This document shows positions 27,166 to 39,230 of a stretch of 64,000 nt of DNA, one piece after another (position 1 is the stretch's first letter; the number at the start of each line of letters is the position of its first letter). The notes below the pieces were generated by a model, which searched no databases, was not told the DNA's origin, and worked only from the letters and a program-made list of their open reading frames with translations. Both the position numbers and the translations under genes were made by a program. This DNA is from Brachypodius melanocephalos. Lineage: Eukaryota > Chordata > Aves > Passeriformes > Pycnonotidae. Where the stretch lies: positions 17,818,640-17,882,639 of the forward strand of contig VZSR01000520.1 of assembly GCA_013398615.1 (NCBI GenBank), read 5' to 3'.

Positions 27166-27205
27166 ACGGCTTGGGTTGGAAGGGACCTTTAAGATTGTCT
27201 AGTTT
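27166..27205 (-). mobile_element. CR1 3'-end remnant (~40 bp)
   Basis: The plus strand contains 'ggcttgggttggaaggga' followed by 'cctttaagattgtctagtt', the reverse complement of the conserved CR1 3' end. It is followed by an A-run. Very short and 5'-truncated. Confidence 0.7.
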
Positions 27206-29843
27206 GAAAAAAAAAAAGTGCATCTGGAATTGTGTACTTCATAAAACATTCAATAAAGTATTGAAGATTAAAAAATCCTATTACAACATGCAATCTTCCA
27301 GTTTCAGGAATCAATTCTTACTCAAACAACACTTCAACACTGAGCTGAAGACACAAGGTCTTAAGAGAATGGTTTGTGGCCATCTGAATTAGGAATAAAG
27401 TCAGTTCAAAACAAGAGAATAACTTTTTCCTATTATACTGAGGCCATTTCTGAAATAGAAAGAAAACTGAGCACAAGGAATCTGATAGCAGCAGACATTA
27501 CTCATTAACACATTTTTTAAAACAAGCACTACTGATGGCGGGATTCAGCTCACCAAAATTTAAACATGAATAACAAATAATGTGGTATTCCACACAAAAA
27601 AATCTTTCATTTGGAGTCAGTGTGAAGAAATAAACAGAAAATTATCTGAAGACAAAATTATTTTAGGAGCAGATTTTTACAACTTATTAAGTGTTATGCT
27701 TGGTAGACAGGACACTGAACAAAAGTCAATTTTAAATCTTGAATACGTCACTGTTTTCATCCATGTATTACTTAGCTCTCTTTTCTGAGGTTTTTTCTAA
27801 TCACTTACACTTTACATACAGATTTATTGAATTTTGATAATTGTTTCCCAGTAGACTATGAACACACATATGGAATTCTATGGTCAGATTATGGTTCATC
27901 CTAACTACTATTCAAACAGGACAGTGGAAGTGGGTTGATGAATACACTGTCGAAACATAAGGGCTGAACTGGTTCCTTTTACAGGAGCGGTATTAAAAAA
28001 AAAGGTATTATCCAATATTTCAAACAATATGGAATGAAAAGGCAAAGGGCAGTTCTCTTAGATGAGTCACCTCTCAATAGAAACTGCCATTGTCCTGGAG
28101 AGGTAAAATCAACACATTTATTTATCCTAGAAGACGATTCAAAGAAATCTTACACGCCAACTAAAATTGCAAGCTGAATACCTCACAATGAGAAAACAGG
28201 AAGAACTGTGATATATATATATAGCAAAAAAAAGGAGACAAAATAGCAAACCACAGTAAGCTAACAGGAAAGCCAACTGGCGACTACAAATAGGCAGAAT
28301 AGGCCTCATAGTTGAGAATTAAAAGAAGCAAAGAGGGATTTCCTCTCTTCAGAGTAGTTTTAATGACATGTTTACCTTTGTATATAAAAAAAAGAACTGC
28401 AATTTGTGTTTTTAGGAGGGGGGAAAGCATACAGATAATGCCCTATGAGTAACACCGGAAAGATGTCACTTTTCACTGATGTTTATGGGGCGATTCAGAG
28501 CTTATTCAAGATCATACTGCTTTTTGTTCAGAGAAGCTGCATTAATTATAATACCCAAATACAAAGAGATCAGGTACCTTGTATAAGCTAAAGCCCATAT
28601 TAAGTCAAGTCATAAACAATATTGCCAAATTTGTGCACAAACTCCAACAAGTATTTCTAACCCGTGCTATTAAAATTCAAGTGGGATTTGTAAGACACAA
28701 AAAGTCTCTAGAAACACTGCACTTGAAAAAATAACATGTTCTACTGCTTGTGTTACTAACTGTGAACAAGATCTTTTATTTCTTTGAATGAAAATCTTGA
28801 ACATTCTCCTGGAAATAGACTGGAAATAGTCTCCAGTTTGAGAAGCAGATACTGGATATAAAGGCAGAGAGAATAAGCTGTATTTCCTAAGTGGGCAAAA
28901 AAGTCCTGTTATCCTTGTTGTTTGCCACGGAAATGGTATTTAATTGCCTATTTTCATATAATTTCACACCCACCCTGGCAATTTGACTGACAAACCACTT
29001 AGCCTTATGAGTATGCATTAGATGTCTGAGTTACAGCCTATCTGACCAGCACTAGGACTTCTTGAACTCCTTCTCCCAGATTAACCAACTTTTTAAGCTG
29101 TTTTCAATCAGATACATGAGAGATGTATAGAAATTCTTGCCTTCAAGCACACCATAAATTACTCTCTAACCCTTGACTAGTATGGTTGACATTTAAAAAA
29201 GCTTCATTTCTATTACAAGTATTTTGCTTTTCAATGAAATTTCATGTATTTTCGCATTTTTATTTCTTTACCCAGCAACGGGAAATATCTACATTACTGC
29301 CAAAAAAAAAGGAAATTAATTTTATTGAATTGTATGACCCTAAAATAAAATTTTAAAATAATTTTTTTATTCAATTATAGTCAAGTAAAATTGGCAAGTT
29401 TAACTGAAACAACATTTAGGACAGATCAATGTTATGTGGGCAACTAATTTTTCTTTTGACACTAAGGCATCGTAATTTCACTGTAATTATTTTCAGCAGG
29501 GTTTCTGCATAAGACAAGACAAGGCTACTTCATTTTTATCTCTCTGCTCAAAGACTATTTTCATATTTTACTTACTAAACATTATTCAAACTGTCTGTTA
29601 AATGGGTAATTATTTAATTCTTTATAGATTTCTCTGTTTGGCCTGGTTCTACTAAACAAAAACTTGTAATACACACAAAGGAATTTATTTTTGCAAAATC
29701 TTTGTGAAGCAGAGGGATGACTTGATTTTAGAAATAGGAAATTGAGACCCAGAGATTAAATTTAACCTGACACGCCTACAGTCAAATTGCAGAGATTGGA
29801 TCCTCAGTTGCCATTTATTTCAACTGCATTTGGAATTCCCAGT

Positions 29844-30450
29844 ATAGAATCACAGAATGGTTTGCATTGGAAAGGACCTTAAAGGTAATCCACTTTCAAC
29901 CCCCTGCCATGGGCAGGGACACCTTCCAGTAGACCAGGTTGCCCAGAGCCTTCGTCCTGCTTTGAACACTTCTAGGAATGGGGCAACTTTTCTGGACAAC
30001 TTGTTCCAGTGCCTCACTACCCTTAACACCTAATGTGGACCTGCCCTCTTTCAGCTTAAAGCCGTTTTCCCTCGTCCTATCACTAAATGCCCTTGTAAAA
30101 AGTCTCTTTTCAGCTCTCTTGTAGCCCCCTCCAGGTACTGGAAGGCTGCAAAGGTCTTTCTGGAGCCCTCTGTTCTCCAGGCTGAACAGCCCCAACTCTT
30201 TTGGCCTCTCTTCACAGGACAGATGCTCCAGCCGTGGAATCAGCTCATGGCCCTCCTCTGGAGTCCCTCCAGCAGGTCCTTGTCCTTCCTGTGCTGGCGC
30301 CCAGAGCTGGATGCAGGGTTCCAGGTGGGGTCTCAGCAGAGCAGAGGGGCAGAATCCCCTCCCTGGCCCTGCTGCCCACGCTGCTTTGGATGCAGCCAAG
30401 GACACGTTTGGCTCTCTGGGCTGGGAGTGCTCACTGCCAGCTGTGGTGTG
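29844..30450 (-). mobile_element. CR1 LINE fragment, 3' end (~600 bp)
   Basis: Minus-orientation CR1. The plus strand starts ATAGAATCACAGAATGG and proceeds 'ttggaaaggacctta', 'accaggttgcccagagcc', 'ctccaggctgaacagcccc', 'cctctggagtccctccagca', to 'tgctcactgccagctgtgg'. This is the standard order of the CR1 3' region in reverse complement. It is GC-richer than the surrounding intron. The right end is approximate. The 169-codon minus-strand frame at 29896-30405 and the plus-strand frames here lie in this 3' region and are not host genes. Confidence 0.92.
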
Positions 30451-33400
30451 ACATGAAAATCACACAGTATGTGTCTCAAGAAGGACACACAGAAAATGAG
30501 TACTCCTGAAAGCGGAGCAAGAAGTTTTTCCAGCAAGAAAAATTAAGTCAGCTCTAACGTGGAGACAGAAAATGCGACAGAGGCTTCCTCGGCACCCGTT
30601 CATGGCTTCCTGCTACGGAACCGCACTTTCTGTTCCAGAAGCAGCAGAGATGGAGTCACCACTCACCACACCTGCTACTGCTGGGAAAGACAATGCAGTT
30701 TTCTTAATATCTAGTTAGTGTCAATATCTGAATAAATGTTGGCAGGGAATTGGCAGCGGCATGTTTGGAATTTTTAGCATTACTGCTTCTGCTCCTATCT
30801 GCTTGTGTGCCTACGACCTCCATCCCTTTGTTCCAAGGTCTGTGGAGTGAAAAAGCATCTCTCCACTGAAGTTTGAATGGATGTGACTCAAACTTGTAGG
30901 CTAACAAAACTCACAATTCCCATTTCATGCTTACAGTCTGATCTTCCTGGAAGCCAGCCACACAGGTAACATTCCTTGAATTTCTATGTTAAAGGAACAC
31001 GAACAAATGTAAACAGGAACAAAGCAATCAAAACTTATAATCTCTGTTCTGTAACTTTGTGGCTTCAAAAGCCACCAATCAATTGAGCAGTGAACCTTCA
31101 GGCCCAAAGAGTCAGCAAAAGCCACCACTCAATTTATTTTCTTTTTTAAAGCATTTTTAAAGTTAAATTTCACCTTTTTCTTGTTGGTGTTTACCAGAAA
31201 TTTTGTTTGGAGTTTTTTTATAGTTACCATTCTAAAGTGAATGGTAGGACTACTTTTTAAACTGTATGAGCAGGAACAAAATATATTTCCTCATGTAGTA
31301 TGATCATAATTTCTGCACTAGCATAACATCAAAAAAGTTGATTTTAGTTAAGCTTAATATTTTTATTTGAGCTAGGAAGATTAAATTTGAATGGCTTCAA
31401 GTACAAGAGCCAAAACTAGTAAACAGGTAACAATAATCTTGTATCTGGTGTGTATTATAATCTCTCATGTATACAATATTCAGTCAAAACCTCAGTCTTG
31501 TACACTTCAAAGTATAAGAATAAATAAAGCTCTTTAAAGTTTAAGATTCAAGCTAGGGAGCAGCAACTGTAAGAAAAATAAATCTCCATGTAAATATCAG
31601 ACAGTGAACTTACTGTATAAAGAGCTAGATTTCTGCCTTTTAGCTGAGACAGAAACACAGACTATATTCCTCTGAGGAGAATCCTTAAAGTGAACTCAGA
31701 ATGATCACGGATGAATAACATGAAGATTTCAGAGTGTTCACAGCCTACTGAAAGGAGAGGCTGGAACTGAACAAATGTTGTACTAAAAACTATTGTTAAA
31801 CTCAAGTTAGACATTATTTTTGAAAGTAACCAGAAATGGAAAGGAAGAAAGAGGATTTGCATTTTGGATTTTGCTTTGAGCCTCAAAGGCTCAACAGGAT
31901 AAGATTCCTTTAGTGCTGTCTTGAATTTGGTAGTCTGGATTGCAAGGTTCAGCACAACAGCAATCACCAGGCTCTCCACAGCAGTTATGCACCTGAGAAC
32001 AAAATACTAATTTGGCTGGGCTTGTAGCAGCACTGAATCTTGGAAACTCAAAGATGAGAAAGGGAAATAGAAAATCTCGTGAAAAAGGACATTCATTCTG
32101 CCCTCCAGTTCTTAAAAAATCCTTTATGGCAATAATGCTTAGGAAAAAAAGTTGCTTCCATGTTAAAAGCAGCATTTGAAAAATGAGAAAAACAGGAGGA
32201 TAACTTAGGGAGCACTCAAAGGAACCCAGTGACATTTGAGCTGTGCATTACTGATACTGATACTGACACTGCTGTGAATATCTAACTTGATTTCCATGTA
32301 TTTAAACAGATTGCCCACTAGAGATACATGTAAATTAAATCACATGTATGGCATTTTACATCAGTGATTACTCCAAAAGCTTTAACAGCAGCAGAAGCTT
32401 TCCTCTACTTTAATTCATTGCTATTTCAGACTTTAGACTGTTTTTTTAAAATAGATTCTGTTACTAAAGCTGATTCTTCAGAGTTAGATTGCTTTGGGAG
32501 CTGGAGCTAGATAACAGTTGCACTAAGTATTATTACTAGTGTTAACAATGCAAAATAATGTCTGGCTTCTCAAACAAGGTGATTTAAGTAGTAAGCAAAT
32601 AAATTCTAAACACTGCATGCTGGTGAGCAGCATAATATTGGATTTAAAAAAAAACAGTGGTTGTCTAGATAAAAACCCCTCACAGTTACATTTAAACAAG
32701 CTAATTTTATTGCCATACAGCCAAAAGTATAGTACAGAACAAGAAAATGGAAAAAATCCCCTTTGCTTAAATGGATGTATTTACAGGAAAATAAGGGCAA
32801 GACTGACTTTGGAAAATGCAAAGAAGTCTATGCTATAATCAAACAAAATGAAAATTACATTGATGGGTCTTTGGCTTGATCTGATTTGTTTCATAAAGGA
32901 TTGCACATCTCTATTGTAAGACAAGGTGAAATGTCTTCCTGTTTTGTGGTACAAGAAGCAAGGGGGAAGAATAATTAAAAATTGAAACATAAAGATTTGT
33001 CTTGAAACAAAAAGTAGGGAATTTTAAATTCCAGATGGGAAAGGACAGAAAATATTTATTTGTTATTTCTCCAATAAAGGCAGACCTAGAAAACATTTTA
33101 CCATAATAAAAATCAATAAAAAGTATTACAATTTTGTTAAGTTGACTACATAAGGTTTTAGTCAAAATCTCTAACATTAAATGAGATGCTGTTCAAACTC
33201 CCATCTTTTACCACTTTCCCAAATGTTAAATAGTTGTTTTTTTCTTTTAAATTAACTTAGTGCTTGAACTGAACTTATTAGTACAGAATGAAAGTGCATA
33301 ATGTTAATATGACAGGATAATTTTATTTGGCAGAAGTCAAAAGCCAAGTACCATGGACAGAGAAGCTGTAGGTTTAAGTAGCATTTTGCTTCTATTTCGA

Positions 33401-36400
33401 ATGTATGAACTAATAATGAATCTAATTTGAGATTCAGCAATGGGTGAATGAATATAAATAGTATTTAAAGTACAAATGTAGCAACATTTGTTAGAGAATT
33501 TAAAAAATATCTAAGATGTTGTTAATCAAAGTTATTAATGTATACTTTTATCAGAGTATTGCAATAACACAGTCCTTACTCATGTAACTTTGAAATTTGG
33601 CTGTACTCTATTCTCATATGACAGAGAGAATGCTAGAGATGTTTCCTAATCCTAATCCTAAACGAATCCTAATACCATGAATGAAGACAGCACTAGCAAA
33701 GCTATTTTCTATGAATAAGCAAGATCACTGCTTTTCCATAAACATTTGCTTTTTAATGTGCACTGAGGAAACTGTGTTTCTCTAAAATAAGAATTTTAAT
33801 TCAATAATTTTTCTTAAGTGTAGAGTAAGGTTGTACTACTAGCAAATCAAAATACAATCCTTTAAATGACAGTTGCCAAATAGAAAGCTCTGATTTCCTG
33901 CTCATGTTTGAAATATCTATAAATTCCAATTTTATTTAAAAACTCATTGTTCTATTTGCAACTGCAAAAAAAATCAAAATCACAGAAAACCAGGATTGCG
34001 TCAACATAGTTGCACAACCCCCAAATGATTACTGGATTGTTATTGGCTCTGTTAATTTATTTATTGGAAAAACATGATTTCAAATTTGAAAGAGCATCTC
34101 TACAAAGTATATGGCATTCATAAGGCAACAAGATAGAGAATCTGAATTTAATGCAGAAATTTCTGTTCAATGGCTCAGTATACTTTTGTATGTCAGATGT
34201 AATGAACCAAGTTCTCGATCTGCTGGATTTCTACATGAAATCAGAGAAAAGAACAGGGGATCTTCTTACATTTACTCAATTTGGGCTATGTAGAGCAGAT
34301 TTAAACAGGGATTTAAACAGCAGATTTTTAAACAGATTTCAACTGGAAATTCAGCATCCTGTACCTAAAACTGAATTCAGGGTCTATGCTGGCAGTAAAC
34401 ATCTAAAAGCCAGAGTTGCAGTTCCTGGTCTTTCAGCATTGCCTTCTATTCAAACTAGTCTAAGCTGAAGGAGAACCAGTCTCTTAGCTGGCTTTAGTTC
34501 TGAAGAACAAGACTCAGTTATCTACAACATTTTGTAATGAACACTATATAAAATATTTCAAGTCACAGCACTTAAAAATCTTCATGCAGTCTCTGAATGG
34601 TCTTCTGAAGTCAATTACCTATTGCAGGAAATAGTATTTCCTCTTGTTCTCTGAATACTGCTCCTTAATTCCCTGTACTGGTGACTCTCAATAAGATAAT
34701 ACAGGTCTCTGCTGTGTTATTAACAATGCTAAGTATAAAATTAAATCCCATCAATCAGTATGCAGCCAACACATTTTCCAAACCTATCTTTATGGAAATA
34801 ATATTCTTCGTGGGAGAGACAACTAACACAGTATTTTGCAGATCTTTCACAATAAAGGACATCATGTTCTAACCACTCAATGAGGCTAAATAAAACACAT
34901 GACAAGCTATGGACCTGAGTGTCTTCCTCTTTGAAAAACTTTAATTTTTGGAAAGCAGAGAGTAGCACCACAATAAACATTTTGTTGCTACTCTCCCTCC
35001 AACAAGCAGATCAGGTTTCCTTCATTACGCTTTTAGCCAAGCACACAGCACATGCAAAAGCCAGAGGACATGGGGAGAGGGAAAGAGAAACTGATGCTGC
35101 TAATAGAAAGTTTGAGATACAAATGAGAATAAAAAATGGTGCCACTGCATAACACTACCTAAATATAATTCTATAAATTAGGAGACTATGGACCTTCATT
35201 GAAGAATCTGTTCAACTTACATTGTGAATGATATTTTTAAGATACAAGCTGATGTCAGAGTAGTTCTAAAAATTTAAGTGAAGCTGACTTGATGCAATAT
35301 CTTAAGTGAACTACTACTATTTAAAAATCAACTGTTTTGTGACACTGAACAATAAGTAATACTGCATATCTGTTAAGTCACTGTAAGTCCTAACAAATAA
35401 TTTAACTTTTATACAAACCATTTAAGTAGTCCTGCTAACATCCACAAAAATTACAGCCATGAAGCTAACTGGTTTTCATCAAGGGTGAAAAAGTTTATTT
35501 TATGCTGTGAGATTTAAAGAGAATACAAACTTATATTTTATTATCATACCATTTTAGAGAATAAAGTTTTATTTCTCTTGACACTAAGAAATCTCTTTTT
35601 AAAGAAACTCTCTTCAACTTCACTGAATTGAACCAAAGACAAGATCTCATTAGAGACAAATGGAGTTGTTAAGGGGATGGCTGGGGCTAAGAGAGTGTAT
35701 AATATTCCTATACTATAATGCTTGCAACTCAACAAACCTCTCTGTACCTAAAAGTAAGCAGAAGTTTCTAAAATCTTTCTGCCCATTACTCTCAAATAGG
35801 CATCAGCTGACCACACGTGCAGTTCCACTCATGCTACTGGTGACAATAAAAAGGAACGTATGAAAAGAAGCTTTTTCTAATTCTTGGACTCTGAGATGCA
35901 AAACAGCCTTTACAAGGATGTTTTCTATGAAAAAAAAAAAAACAGGCAGCAAATTCTACCTCAAATTCTTCACAATGCAGAATACACAGGTCCTGTTTGT
36001 CTTCTGCTGGAAGATCTCCTACTTCTTCAGTCAAAGACCTTCTATGTGAGAGGAAATCCCTGATAGTAGACTCGACTTTCCTTTTTGACAATTTGAGTTC
36101 TACAAGTGCCAGTTAACTCAATTCCAGACCTTTTTGTCAACCATTAAAATGGTGGCAAAATTTTACAATGAATCTAATACATCTATTTCCTAAAAGGAGA
36201 TTTCAGAAAACATTTATATGAGGTTATCTCTTTCATCTTTCATTGTACCTTTGTCAGAAGGCAGGTTCAGCTGAAATCTCAGCACTGATTCCATTTCTCT
36301 TGCCATTTTGTTCCAGATATCCTCTGAAGGTCCAAAGCTAGTTAATGGTGACTCAGATGCAGAAAATTAAGAAGCTCTAAACTTGGTGCATAAGGATTAG

Positions 36401-37343
36401 CTTTAGAATTTTTTTTTTTTAAATAAGAACCACAGAAATATGTGTGGACACAAAAATCAACCTTAAGATCCTATGAAAAGTGTGGCTCTTTTTTCCCCTC
36501 GGGTATGAGCCATCATGTAATATACCATTACTAATTTCCTTCCCATGATCAAAATTACTGATATGCTTCTGGACTTGATTTAACAATACTTGTGAGATTT
36601 TCTATCTTATAATTTAGAAGTTAAGATGTTTACTCACAGCAGCCTTTCCCATTTTCCAAAATAACAGAGGACGATGTTGAGCATTGTTTGACATGCATCC
36701 TGACATTAAGCTGTATTTTTGAATGGAGAGTCTCTTAAAAAGAGAGAAACTAGATTACAAATCCTTTATGGACCTCAGAGAATCTCCAATCCCTTCCTGC
36801 CTCTTCAAATTGTTACAACTGCCACAGACACCTTCAGTTTCAATTGATTTATTCCTTTGGATCTGTCAGTGACTCAAATGTTCTGCTGAGAAACACATAG
36901 GGTGGTAGTCTGCCACCAGAGAATAACATATCCATGTTTTTTATACCTTGTGCTTTTTATATCTTGTACTGTGTGTTTTGTGAGCATGAAATTCTGATCA
37001 GCTAGTGCATCACAAGATCTGGTTCAGCAGACAGCCAGGCTATTTGCAGTTTAGATATGAAGATCTTGCCTTTGGACATGAATTGCTTGCACAGTCTTGC
37101 AGTGCCACCTTAATACTTCAGACAGCAGATTCTTCAGTACAAATTGCAAAGCAGTGACAGTTTTGGAGAAGGCAAAAATGTTTTTGGAATCTGATCAAGC
37201 AGGAGACCCATACATGCTGACCAGTCACCAGCTGCACTACATTGGTTTGTATTTCTTCTGAAGACAGTGATCCCTCCATAAAGTGAAGGACAAATGGCTG
37301 AATTTGCAGGCAAAGCAAGAAGACTTCAATTTCCCTGAAAGTG

Positions 37344-37563
37344 TGTCCTGGTTTGGGACAAATTTGGAAAGGAACTTCCAAAGGGATGTTTCCTAAAGAG
37401 CAAAATTCAGTGGCTGTTCCCCTATCTGTTTGGGAGAAAAAACTGTGCACTTCTTCTACCCCCACCTGGCTCTTGGAACCAGCCTTAAAGGTGCAAAAAC
37501 TTACTTCTTCGCTAAACAGACAAATGGGGATACAATTGAGCATCATAAAATAACTCCAGGACA
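37344..37563. mobile_element. 220-bp solo-LTR-like element with 5-bp target duplication
   Basis: The element begins TGTCCTGG and ends CCAGGACA, a perfect 8-bp terminal inverted repeat with TG...CA ends. It is flanked on both sides by AAGTG (37339-37343 and 37564-37568), a 5-bp target-site duplication as made by ERV integrases. The TGTCCTGGTTTGGG start resembles LTR starts that I associate with avian ERVs. At 220 bp it is short for a solo LTR, so an internally deleted LTR or another short family with TG...CA ends is possible. The minus-strand frame at 37118-37564 runs through it and is not a gene. Orientation cannot be fixed with confidence. Confidence 0.72.
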
Positions 37564-39130
37564 AAGTGACTTACTGACTTCATCATCTGTAAGAGCATGT
37601 TCATCATTTTGCTGATATGAACTATGAAATGCCTGTTGATCCACTCCTTTTTCTTGATTTCATATATATATTTAGAAGAATGGAGTGAGGATGGCTTCTG
37701 TCTTGCACCCATAAGCACTAAACTTAATTTCTTATTCTGGTATTAGCTTAGAAAAAAGTGGCTCTGTATGCACATGAGCATAATATAACTTATTTATTCC
37801 ATATTAATGTTTTGATGATAATCATGATAAAAAGAGTAAGGCTTTCATAAAATACAGTGATGAGGCACAATGAACTGCAGAATACATATCAGGTACTTTT
37901 AAGAACACATACTTGATTATTTTTAAAACTACTTGTCTCCTAGTAGAGCCAGACAGCTGTATATTGATCTACACAGATCTGTGACAGAAAAACTGGTAAG
38001 CATCTTTCTTCTTAAGAACTGTTCTATCACATCTTTTGCCTATTCATACACTAAAACTATGAAAAACTTTCATGACTAAGGATAAGAAAATGCTAGGAAT
38101 GATTGCTTGAGAAGCTGAAACTTTTGAGAACAAGTTACAATCAGCAAGGTACGGGTCTCTCTGCTTAGGGACAAAGTGATTGAGTAGGTGAACTCTTTAT
38201 GTTTGCATTTTTTATAATGCTCATGAACAGAACATTCAGATCAGGTCTAGAACCTGGCCCACAGTGTGAGACAGTGCAAGCTGCTAACTTCTTATGGGAT
38301 TATGCCACCTTTAAGGGAATCTTTTTAAATCCAGAATAAGTAACTGTATGTGCTCAAGACTGATTTAGTACAGCAGGAAAACTTAAGTCCATCTTTTTGA
38401 TACTCATCCATTTATCAATTATAATAATATGCTGAAACCTAATCTTTACACAGCAGGCCATGTAATTAATTTTATAGTATTTTATAAACTTTTTTTTATC
38501 CCCTGATATTGTGAATTCTAGTTTACCTATTTAGTTATCTAGTTTATCTTAAGGTATTTCTTCTTTCTTCTCCATTCTAATTACAACTGAAAGCATTTTC
38601 ATTTTCAATTCTTGCTAAGCTGGTACTACACCTCATTATAGAAGACCATCATGAAGCTGATACAGAAGTACTTAAAATGGTACATGCATTTTGGCAGGTA
38701 GTGACTCGATCCAGAGCTTTGGGAATTAATCATGAATTTCAGGTATCATAAACTCACCTATATCTAGACAAGTCATTAGCAATCATAACCTGATAGCCAT
38801 CTTTACAGAGTCCTTCCAGTTTCACTGTCCAAAAATGGGTCAGACTAACAAGCATTTTGCAGCCTTTTTGTCTGTAAATTTGTTATTTTTACTTAATGTA
38901 GGAGATAACTGAGGACATTTTTATCATATAATTTATGCTCACAATGCTATGTAGTGGATGCCTAGCTACTGGACTATACATCATGATGGTCCCAAACTGG
39001 TACAGTGATTTTAAAACCACGCTGAACATGGTTGCAGATTGATCATGCAAAATCTGCCCCCCCAGCTGATTTTTCCCCACTTGTGCACAGTGCAATGCAA
39101 GAAAAAAACAAAAAAGAAAAAAAAAAAAAA

Positions 39131-39230
39131 NNNNNNNNNNNNNNNNNNNNNNNNNNNNNNNNNNNNNNNNNNNNNNNNNNNNNNNNNNNNNNNNNNNNNN
39201 NNNNNNNNNNNNNNNNNNNNNNNNNNNNNN
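39131..39230. other. Assembly gap (100 N)
   Basis: Exactly 100 unknown bases, the conventional placeholder for a gap of unknown size. An A-rich run abuts its left edge, suggesting that a homopolymer or simple repeat stopped assembly. Reading frames across it are artefacts. Confidence 0.99.

Noticed and set aside
29896..30405. 169-codon minus-strand open frame
   Set aside because: It lies wholly inside a CR1 3' fragment, and its composition reflects the repeat.
33646..33680. Short CCTAAT repeats resembling telomeric sequence
   Set aside because: Only about three imperfect units, and the unit is CCTAAT rather than the telomeric CCCTAA run; too short to interpret.
37118..37564. 148-codon minus-strand open frame
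   Set aside because: It runs across the 220-bp LTR-like element and its flank, with no recognisable protein sequence.
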